Notes under the pieces: generated by a model
What the model was told of the DNA's origin: nothing
Databases searched by the model: none
What the model saw: the letters and a program-made list of their open reading frames with translations, nothing else
DNA from: Bacteroidales bacterium
GTDB taxonomy: Bacteria > Bacteroidota > Bacteroidia > Bacteroidales > ML635J-15
Direction of reading: 5' to 3'
DNA length: 44,058 bases
Assembly: GCA_028702535.1 (NCBI GenBank)
Contig: JAQVOR010000012.1
Coordinates: forward strand, 1-44,058
Shown: in pieces, positions 27,121-34,063 of the stretch
How positions within the stretch are numbered: the first letter of the stretch is position 1
How the letters are laid out: every line of letters begins with the position of its first letter
Program-made: the position numbers and the translations under genes

Positions 27121-28980
27121 ATGAAAAGAATAAACGTAATTATTGGACTTGTTGTTTTATTTGCAATGAGTTCTAATGCTCAGGTGGTTTATACAGAGAA
27201 TTTTGAAGGTCTAAATATTGGGGAGGGAATTTCGCAGCAAGTACCAGCCACTTGGACTACATGGAATAACAATCCTGGGTCTAGTGAAGATCCAGTTGTC
27301 TCAGATACTTATGCACATGGTGGCACTAAGTCATTAGTTGTTGGTGCAGGAAATGACGCAGTAATGATTGTTGGAACACTCAGTGTAAGTCGATATAAGA
27401 TGGATTTTTATTTATATGTCCCTACAGGTCGGTGTGGGTTTTATTCTCCAATGCAGGTATTTAATCCCGCAACATCTGTATATCATAATGGATGTCAGAT
27501 TTTTTTTAATAATGGAGAGGGTTCTATAGATGCATCAGGAACTGGAGATGTTGCAACTTTTACGTTTAATCATGATACATGGTTACATGTTGTTCAGTAT
27601 TTTGATTTTGATAATGATATTACTGATATATATATAAATGATGAGCTTATTCATTCTGGGGCTTGGAGTTCTGGAATTAATTTTACTTCTAATACATTGG
27701 ACGGTTTCGATTTTTATGGTTGGGATGAGTCAACACCTGAATTTTATGTTGATGATGTTGTTTTTGAGCAAGTTGTCGCTGTAAATCCTCCCCAGAATCT
27801 TGTCTTAGAAGTACAAAATGATTTTAATGTACAGGTTTCGTGGGATGTCCCTATTTCAGGAACTCCTGAGTCTTATTTGATTTATAGAGATGATGAACAA
27901 ATTGCTACAGTTGTTGGTGAAATAACTTATTTTGATGAACATCTATACCCTGCTAATTATGAATATTATGTTGTTGCATATTATGGAACGAATGCAGGAA
28001 GTTCTATTCCAACAGAGGTAGAACCAGTTGAAATACTCGGAGGTGTTGCTAGAGAACTTGCATTATTAGAGATATTTACTGGTACAGAATGCGTGGGAGC
28101 AAATTCTATACGAAACTCTTTAACACTTTTACAATCTGCAGGTTTAGATTATGTTGTGATAAGTTTTGTTCAAGATGCAGGATATGAAGCAACAGGCACA
28201 GGGGCTCGATTAGATTTTTATACTACATTTTTTGATGATAATGCAGATAATGAATTATTATGTCCAAGCTCTATTGTTAATGGGATGTATTGCGCTGAAG
28301 GCTATTTAGGCTCTCTTATAAATCAAAAGAATTATTATTCTAATCAGATTTCTGCAGCTCTTAATTTGAGATCATTATACACACTATTGCCAACTGTTAT
28401 AATGACTTCAACTTCTCCTTATGAATTTAATATTAGTGTTGATGTTGAAGAGTTATCTTCATATTATGATGATGAGATAAAACTATTTGCCGTTATTACT
28501 GAAAGTGACATTGAATATCCATGGCAAGGTATTAGTGATCTTGACAATACAGTAAGATTTTTTGATTCAAAAACAATTGATTTTAGTACTGTCCTTACTC
28601 AAACAGCAGATTTTAGTATCTCTATAGATCCTTCTTATAATGCAAAAAAATGTGATTTGGTTCTGTTCTTGCAAAATATGAATAATGCAAATATTCTTGA
28701 AGCATACTCGGTTCCGTTAGCTAATTTTATTAGTGTAGATCAGTTTATCGCAAAAAAATCTAAAGTCTATCCAATTCCTGCAAACGATCGTATTTTTATT
28801 ACAAGTTCCGATAATATAAAAAAACTTGAGGTAATGAATTGCACAGGACAAATAGTTTTGTCGTTACAACAAGATTCTGATAAGGTTTCTGTTGATTTGT
28901 CAGAATTGATAGGAGGAATATATTTTGTGAAAATTTTCACAACTTCTGGAATAGATACGCATAAAATCATAATTGACTAA
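27121..28980 (+). CDS. T9SS-exported protein with jelly-roll, FN3 and Omp28/thioredoxin-like domains
   Basis: 619 aa from the ATG at 27121, which begins a good signal peptide (MKRINVIIGLVVLFAMSSNAQ). The open frame extends back to 27043, but those 26 codons are repeat-derived fusion sequence. Domains: LamG-like jelly roll (about 22-205), FN3-like (about 208-295), then an Omp28-related thioredoxin-like domain (about 300-530) starting LLEIFTGTECVGAN. In that domain the usual W-C-x-x-C pair is reduced to one Cys. The end is a T9SS sorting domain starting VYPIPANDRIFI. It lies alone between the two 526-bp repeats. Role unknown; probably surface-attached. Confidence 0.82.
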   Translation: MKRINVIIGLVVLFAMSSNAQVVYTENFEGLNIGEGISQQVPATWTTWNNNPGSSEDPVVSDTYAHGGTKSLVVGAGNDAVMIVGTLSVSRYKMDFYLYVPTGRCGFYSPMQVFNPATSVYHNGCQIFFNNGEGSIDASGTGDVATFTFNHDTWLHVVQYFDFDNDITDIYINDELIHSGAWSSGINFTSNTLDGFDFYGWDESTPEFYVDDVVFEQVVAVNPPQNLVLEVQNDFNVQVSWDVPISGTPESYLIYRDDEQIATVVGEITYFDEHLYPANYEYYVVAYYGTNAGSSIPTEVEPVEILGGVARELALLEIFTGTECVGANSIRNSLTLLQSAGLDYVVISFVQDAGYEATGTGARLDFYTTFFDDNADNELLCPSSIVNGMYCAEGYLGSLINQKNYYSNQISAALNLRSLYTLLPTVIMTSTSPYEFNISVDVEELSSYYDDEIKLFAVITESDIEYPWQGISDLDNTVRFFDSKTIDFSTVLTQTADFSISIDPSYNAKKCDLVLFLQNMNNANILEAYSVPLANFISVDQFIAKKSKVYPIPANDRIFITSSDNIKKLEVMNCTGQIVLSLQQDSDKVSVDLSELIGGIYFVKIFTTSGIDTHKIIID

Positions 28981-29166
28981 AATGTGTTTTGCTTGTATTT
29001 TAATGTGTAAATAAATCATAGTAATTAAATGAAAGGAAAATAACAGTTACTATTCTTTAGTACTTTGGTAAAAATATAGAACTTAGGGATTGTCAAACAA
29101 CAAAATAGCTTCGTCAATTCTGCATACTTTATTATTTGACAAACCCTTATTGGTTCCGAGATTAAG

Positions 29167-29201
29167 GAGACTGAGGGTTTCGGCGACAGCCGAAATGTCT
29201 C
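29167..29201. repeat. TTCGAGACAT-family hairpin in repeat copy 2
   Basis: Same hairpin as 26682-26716 at offset 2485: TTTCGGC at 29178-29184 and GCCGAAA at 29189-29195. Confidence 0.6.
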
Positions 29202-29483
29202 GAAGTTAGCTTTGTCTCGAAACTTTGGGTTTAAATAATTTATTCATTATAGTAATTGCCTTATTGAGTTTTGGCTTTGTTAATGCACAAAAGGTTTATA
29301 CTGTTAATTATGAAAACCACGCAGGTGTTAAATCATGATATAAGTCGGATATAACTTAAATCAATGTAGAACAAATGGTATAGTTGAAAGAGCGGACGAA
29401 ACTATAAGCATTTAGGGCATTAAGCTACTCGGGTACAGTACTAATAGTAAAATTGGAGAAGGTTAAATTTTTAAATTAATTTC

Positions 29484-29514
29484 TTTGTAGTTCTAAAATA
29501 AAGCTTTATCTTTG
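29484..29514 (+). promoter_or_regulatory. Promoter of the 159-aa protein/methyltransferase operon
   Basis: -33 TTTG (29484-29487), 19-nt spacer, -7 TATCTTTG (29507-29514). The start codon at 29528 is only 13 nt past the -7 box, so the message may be nearly leaderless. Confidence 0.6.
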
Positions 29515-29527
29515 TTATTAAGTTAGG

Positions 29528-30007
29528 ATGAGATATCATATACAACGTAGTGAAACTTTACAAGAAATTATTTATTCTGCAGATACTGAACTATTGAAAA
29601 AGGTCATCCTTACAGTAGGAGTAATAAGTAATCACGGGAATTGGTTTACCGCAGAAAATCACAATAAAGAACTAAAGGTATTGGCTCAATCTTATGACGG
29701 GCTCATTTTTCTGACCGACAATGGATTGGCACAATTCATTGATGAGTTATTGTTAAATCCGAAGAAGGAATACATCAAAGTACAAGAAGCATTCAAAGGC
29801 AGTTATACCGCTAATAAAAAACGTAATGTTTTTACAAAAGTCAAAATGGATTTTGCGGCGGATGCTGTTTTGCTTAAGTACTTCTCAGATAATTTGAAAG
29901 AAATTGAAGGCTGGTTCAATATCATTGCCCCTAAAAAGAAAAAGATTACTGAACTTAAAGATGAGTTAAAAGAGTTACGGTCAAAAAACTGGAAAGAAAT
30001 ATTATGA
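29528..30007 (+). CDS. Unrecognised 159-aa protein, partner of the N6-adenine methyltransferase
   Basis: I do not recognise this family. It has no signal peptide or membrane helix. The first ~85 residues are mixed alpha/beta (LLKKVILTVGVISNHGNWFT). The C-terminal ~40 residues are strongly basic and probably coiled coil (APKKKKITELKDELKELRS). Its stop overlaps the methyltransferase start by 4 nt (ATGA), so the two are probably co-translated. Its first 12 codons lie in the 526-bp repeat. Possible roles are a DNA-binding accessory, an antagonist or a nuclease partner of the methyltransferase; no motif decides. Confidence 0.7.
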   Translation: MRYHIQRSETLQEIIYSADTELLKKVILTVGVISNHGNWFTAENHNKELKVLAQSYDGLIFLTDNGLAQFIDELLLNPKKEYIKVQEAFKGSYTANKKRNVFTKVKMDFAADAVLLKYFSDNLKEIEGWFNIIAPKKKKITELKDELKELRSKNWKEIL

Positions 30008-30591
30008 GTGCAGGAAGAAAAGTGAATTCACAAAGTCAATCTTGGGGTACTCCCATTAAATATATAAATGCCATAAAACGTGTGTTTGGTGGTGCAATCG
30101 CATTAGACCCTTGTTCAAATGAATACTCCATAGTTCAAGCAGACACAGAGTTTATGCTTCCTCAAAATGATGGACTACGAGAAGATTGGAATTATCCAAC
30201 AATTTATATGAATCCACCTTATGGTGCAGACAGGACAAGAGGAACAACCATTAAAAATTGGTTGGCTAAGTGTGTTTTATCTCACAAAAAATATGGCTCA
30301 GAAATATTGGCATTAGTTCCTGTTGCAACCAATACTGGATATTGGAAACAAAGTGTATTTGGGCAAGCAAGAGCTTTGTGCTTTCTTTATGATACAAGAC
30401 TAAAGTTTCTTGAAAATGGTTCTGGTGCTGGCAAGGGGGCACCAATGGCATGTGCAATGATTTACTGGGGGAAAGATTATGATAAATTCTATGATATATT
30501 CATTGAATATGGTGCTGTAATTGACCTGTCGAATCTTCAAGGAGAAGAAATAGGAGCGATAAGAAAGCACATAAAGTTAGAGTTAGAATAA
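30004..30591 (+). CDS. Phage-type DNA N6-adenine methyltransferase
   Basis: 195 aa, Dam-type family found mostly in phages (DNA N-6-adenine methyltransferase, PF05869-like). It starts with SWGTPIKYINAIKRVFG and ALDPCSNEYS, then DGLREDW and the catalytic NPPYG motif at 70-74, and a later LVPVATNTGYW. No restriction endonuclease is recognisable next to it; the only partner is the overlapping 159-aa gene. It is probably of mobile or prophage origin. An imperfect GTTAGA/TCTAAC hairpin (30582-30587, 30602-30607) overlaps its stop. Confidence 0.82.
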   Translation: MSAGRKVNSQSQSWGTPIKYINAIKRVFGGAIALDPCSNEYSIVQADTEFMLPQNDGLREDWNYPTIYMNPPYGADRTRGTTIKNWLAKCVLSHKKYGSEILALVPVATNTGYWKQSVFGQARALCFLYDTRLKFLENGSGAGKGAPMACAMIYWGKDYDKFYDIFIEYGAVIDLSNLQGEEIGAIRKHIKLELE

Positions 30592-30816
30592 AACACGATC
30601 GTCTAACAACGAGAATAAAACATAGGGGAGGAGCTGCAAAATTCGCATTTCTCACACTAAAACAAAAAAACAGACTTTATACCACCCATAATTGACAGAT
30701 TTCCTGTCCCAAAAATACATAAAACATAAGTTTCTGCTAATTAAGTTGGAGATAATTGCTTTTCAAACTGCTGATAGTTAAAGCAATAGGTTTTTTTAAA
30801 AATAAATCTAAATTAA

Positions 30817-30849
30817 TTTGGATTGATGAATATTAATGCTCTATCTTTG
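30817..30849 (+). promoter_or_regulatory. Promoter of the TetR efflux operon
   Basis: -33 TTTG (30817-30820), 21-nt spacer, -7 TATCTTTG (30842-30849). Initiation would fall inside the adjacent operator. Confidence 0.6.
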
Positions 30850-30868
30850 TGAGCGAACATTCACTCAC
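30849..30868. promoter_or_regulatory. TetR-family operator
   Basis: A 20-bp imperfect palindrome: half-sites GTGAGCGAAC and ATTCACTCAC match at 8 of 10 positions. It overlaps the predicted transcription start, 15 nt before the tetR ATG, which is ideal for autorepression. Confidence 0.7.
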
Positions 30869-30883
30869 ATAAGGATTGTAAAA

Positions 30884-31477
30884 ATGAGTACAGAAATAAC
30901 AGAACGGCAGCAAGAGATTATAAATGTTTCACTCGATTTAATTGCAGAGAGTGGAATACAGTCTTTGACTATAAAAAATCTTGCAAAAAAAATTGGATTT
31001 GCAGAGTCGGCAATTTATCGGCATTATGATAATAAAATTCAGATATTATTGGCTATTCTTGATTTTTTCAAACAAAATACTGAGCCATTATTTACGAATC
31101 AATTAAATTCTCAAGAAAATGCCCTCATTAAAATCGAAAATTTATTTTACAGTCATTTTGAAAAGTTTTCTACTTCACCATCGTTAGTTCCTGTTATTTT
31201 TTCAGAAGAGATTTTTCGCAACGAGATAGAACTGACTGAAAAAGTAAAGGAAATAATGAATAAAAACACAAAAATTCTAAAAACTATTATTGAACTAGGG
31301 CAAAAAAACGGAGAAATAAGAAATGATATTGATGTCTCCCATTTGTCTGTTATGATTATGGGGTCATTAAGGATTTTTATTAAGCAATGGTATATGTCAG
31401 ATTATAAATTCAATTTAATTGAAAAAGGTTCAGAGCTTATCAACTCAATAAAAATAATGATTAAAGAACAAAACTAA
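30884..31477 (+). CDS. TetR/AcrR-family repressor of the efflux operon
   Basis: 197-aa TetR-family regulator. The N-terminal HTH is clear (LTIKNLAKKIGFAESAIYRH, residues ~29-48). The ligand-binding C-terminal domain is all-helical. The open frame extends to 30836, but that part contains the promoter and operator, so the ATG at 30884 (MSTEITERQQ) is the real start. The gene heads the tolC-adaptor-RND operon and probably represses it together with itself through the palindrome at 30849-30868. Confidence 0.87.
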   Translation: MSTEITERQQEIINVSLDLIAESGIQSLTIKNLAKKIGFAESAIYRHYDNKIQILLAILDFFKQNTEPLFTNQLNSQENALIKIENLFYSHFEKFSTSPSLVPVIFSEEIFRNEIELTEKVKEIMNKNTKILKTIIELGQKNGEIRNDIDVSHLSVMIMGSLRIFIKQWYMSDYKFNLIEKGSELINSIKIMIKEQN

Positions 31478-31482
31478 GTTAT

Positions 31483-31614
31483 ATGAAAATAGATGTTAGC
31501 AGAGAAACACAAGTTGGAGAAAATTCCCATAAACCAGATGTTCGCAAACTATACGATAAAGCCTTTGCACAAATAAAAGCTACTAAATCAACTTCCCAAA
31601 CTAAATTATTATAA
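31483..31614 (+). CDS. Small ORF (43 aa) between tetR and the tolC-like gene
   Basis: ATG 5 nt after the tetR stop, encoding MKIDVSRETQVGENSHKPDV and a basic tail, ending 11 nt before the next gene. It is soluble and hydrophilic. Position within the operon and tight spacing support it; there is no recognised family. It could be chance. Confidence 0.35.
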   Translation: MKIDVSRETQVGENSHKPDVRKLYDKAFAQIKATKSTSQTKLL

Positions 31615-31625
31615 ATCTCATATTT

Positions 31626-32987
31626 ATGAAACACAAAAAAAATTTGAAAAGAATGTTAGTGAGCGTTCACACTCATAAGTACATATTATCATTCCTTATT
31701 GTGATGGTAATAAGCATTCAAGGACAAGCACAAACTTGGTCGTTACAGCAATGTATAGATACCGCACAAGTACACAATAAAAACCTGCAAATAAGTAGAA
31801 ATAATATTGCTGTTAGCGAACAAAAACAAAAAGAAGCTATGTCAAATCTGATTCCTAAAGTTAATGTTGTAGGGGATTACAAATATTTTACCGATTTGCC
31901 GTACCAACTTATGCCAATGTCAACTTTTAATCCAATGGCACCCGAAGGACAATTTAAAGAGGCTCAATTTGGAGTCGCTCATAATATGAGTGCTTCCATT
32001 CAAGTTGCTTTGCCTTTGTATAATTCTCAAATCTATGGAGGCATTAGAACCACTAAAATTGCTTCAGAAATAAACGAATTAAAATACAAAAAAACTGAAG
32101 AACAGATATATTACGAAATTACTAATCTTTATTACAATATTCAGATTCTGCAACATCAGTTGGCATTTATTGACAGTAACATCGTTAATACAACAAAGCT
32201 TCTTGAAAATATGCAACTTTTACATCAACAGTTAATGATAAAAAGAACAGATGTAAGTAAGGTAGAGCTTCAGAAGGAGCAATTAATAACACAGCGAGAG
32301 CTTATTGCTAACAATGTTGAGCAAGTGTTGAATGCTTTGAAATTCTCAATGGGAATAACAACAAATCAAGACATACAAATTGAAACTGATATTCAACACA
32401 AAAGTATTAATGAATATTCGCATTTACCAACTATTGATTTGCAACTTACGAGTATGTACAATCGCCTTTTACTAAGTGAATTAAAGACATTAAAAAGCTC
32501 GAGATTGCCTTCGGTTTCATTATATGGAAGCTACGGACAAACTGGGTTTGGATATGATAAAAAGCCAAATGATTTTCTAAAATTCTTCCCTACAAGTTTT
32601 GTGGGCGTTCAAGTTTCGTATCCTCTTTTTAATGGCACAGTTACTTATCGCAAAATAAATCAGAAAAAGATAGAAATACAAAATAATGAATTGCAAATAA
32701 GCTTGGTAACAGACCAAAACAATATGCTAATCGGAAATGCCAATAATCGTAGAGGGCTTATGCAAAAAACTATATCCAATACTTTGGCACAAATAAATTT
32801 GGCAAGTACTGTTTATGAACAAACACTTTTGCAGCAAAAAGAAGGAACAGCCAATTTAACCGATGTTTTATTGGCCGACAATGCGCTTCGAGAGGCTCAA
32901 CAAAGCTATCTATCAGCTATTGTAGAGTTTTTAAGAGCAGATTTAGAATTAAAAAAATTAACTGGAAATATTACATTAACGAATTAA
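31626..32987 (+). CDS. TolC-family outer-membrane efflux protein
   Basis: 453 aa. An N-terminal extension precedes the signal peptide core (ILSFLIVMVISIQGQAQ). Two outer-membrane-efflux repeats follow, with long coiled-coil helices (about 65-230 and 285-445). The start of the mature protein, WSLQQCIDTAQVHNKNLQIS, is the standard TolC family opening. It forms the trimeric exit duct for the RND pump encoded next. A second operator-like palindrome (31659-31676) lies in its first codons. It is 13 nt upstream of the adaptor gene. Confidence 0.9.
   Translation: MKHKKNLKRMLVSVHTHKYILSFLIVMVISIQGQAQTWSLQQCIDTAQVHNKNLQISRNNIAVSEQKQKEAMSNLIPKVNVVGDYKYFTDLPYQLMPMSTFNPMAPEGQFKEAQFGVAHNMSASIQVALPLYNSQIYGGIRTTKIASEINELKYKKTEEQIYYEITNLYYNIQILQHQLAFIDSNIVNTTKLLENMQLLHQQLMIKRTDVSKVELQKEQLITQRELIANNVEQVLNALKFSMGITTNQDIQIETDIQHKSINEYSHLPTIDLQLTSMYNRLLLSELKTLKSSRLPSVSLYGSYGQTGFGYDKKPNDFLKFFPTSFVGVQVSYPLFNGTVTYRKINQKKIEIQNNELQISLVTDQNNMLIGNANNRRGLMQKTISNTLAQINLASTVYEQTLLQQKEGTANLTDVLLADNALREAQQSYLSAIVEFLRADLELKKLTGNITLTN
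31659..31676. promoter_or_regulatory. Possible second TetR operator in the tolC coding start
   Basis: GTGAGCGTTCACACTCAT shares the GTGAGCG..CACTCA pattern with the operator at 30849-30868 and is itself partly palindromic. It could be a roadblock or a secondary site, or chance similarity. Confidence 0.35.
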
Positions 32988-33000
32988 AAAAAACACGAAA

Positions 33001-34053
33001 ATGACAAAAAAAATAATTTATATCGTTGTGGTATTGGCTTTAATTGTTTTCACAGTTATTCGCTTAAAAAACAATAAAGAAACTACTCAGGACAGAATTT
33101 ATCAGTACGATAAAGAAACGGCTATTAGAGTTCAGGTTGATACTTTGAAATTGGAAGATGTGAATGTTGAATATTCGTATATGGGTTCTTTTGAGCCTTT
33201 TAAAGAGACCAAAATAAGTGCCGAAATTCAAGGTAAAATTAATTCGTTGCTTGTTGATGTAGGAAGCAGTGTAAAAACTGGGCAGCCCTTAATTCAATTA
33301 GATAATTCCTTATTAAAACTGCAACTGCAATCCATTGAAGTGCAGATTGAAGGATTGGAAACTGATGTGAAAAGATACACTGTACTTGCAAATGCAGATG
33401 CAATTCAAGGAGTTCAGTTAGAAAAAACTGAATTAGCTTTAAGGTCAACAAAAATTCAAAAGGCTACACTTCTTGAACAAATTAATAAAACAACAATCAA
33501 AGCACCATTTAATGGTATTGTAACAGCCAAAATGACTGAAGAAGGTGCATTTGCAGCACCAGGAATCCCCTTATTGCAAATTACTGATATATCGAACTTA
33601 AAATTTACAATTAATTTGCCTGAGCAAAAATTAAATCAGTTTTATATGGGAAAAACATCTAAACTAACTACTGATGCATTCCCAGATGTAGTCTTGTCAG
33701 GTGATGTGTCTATGATAGGCAGTAAAGCTAATTTTGGAAATAGTTTTCCAATTCAATTTTTAGTTGCTAATACACCCGATTTGAAAATAAAATCAGGAAT
33801 GTCAGGCAATGTGCTTATTACGAATAACGACAAACAAGAACACATTATAATTTCTTCATCATCAATTGTTGGAACGAATATTAAGCCTCAAGTTTACAAA
33901 GTAGAACAAGGAAAAGCAATATTAAGCGATATATCTATCTCTAATCGCTTTGAGAATAAGGTTCAAATAAATAAAGGATTAACAGAGGGAGATGTAATTA
34001 TAACCAATGGGTTTATAAATCTTTTTGATGGTGCTAATGTAATAACCAAATAA
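33001..34053 (+). CDS. RND efflux periplasmic adaptor (HlyD/AcrA type)
   Basis: 350-aa membrane-fusion protein. It has an N-terminal membrane anchor (4-22, KIIYIVVVLALIVFTVIRL). The biotinyl-lipoyl half-motifs are ISAEIQGKINSLLVDVGSSV and INKTTIKAPFNGIVTAKMTE, flanking a short coiled-coil hairpin (about 105-160). The beta-barrel domain follows (LKFTINLPEQKLNQFYMG). It bridges the TolC-like duct and the RND permease whose gene starts 10 nt downstream. Confidence 0.92.
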   Translation: MTKKIIYIVVVLALIVFTVIRLKNNKETTQDRIYQYDKETAIRVQVDTLKLEDVNVEYSYMGSFEPFKETKISAEIQGKINSLLVDVGSSVKTGQPLIQLDNSLLKLQLQSIEVQIEGLETDVKRYTVLANADAIQGVQLEKTELALRSTKIQKATLLEQINKTTIKAPFNGIVTAKMTEEGAFAAPGIPLLQITDISNLKFTINLPEQKLNQFYMGKTSKLTTDAFPDVVLSGDVSMIGSKANFGNSFPIQFLVANTPDLKIKSGMSGNVLITNNDKQEHIIISSSSIVGTNIKPQVYKVEQGKAILSDISISNRFENKVQINKGLTEGDVIITNGFINLFDGANVITK

Positions 34054-34063
34054 TATTAAGAAA

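Larger units (their letters stand above)
29038..29563 (+). repeat. 526-bp direct repeat, copy 2
   Basis: Second copy of 26553-27078, >99% identical by eye with no indels. Here the reading frame at its right end continues into the intact 159-aa gene, so this copy is in the native context at that edge. Confidence 0.95.

Noticed and set aside
30582-30610. attC-like GTCTAAC after the methyltransferase gene
   Set aside because: A GTTAGA precedes it, but the order and spacing do not match an attC site. There is no integrase or downstream GTTRRRY partner. It is more likely a weak hairpin at the gene end.
30836-30883. Upstream start of the tetR gene
   Set aside because: This stretch contains the -7 box and the operator, so it is mostly upstream of the transcript.
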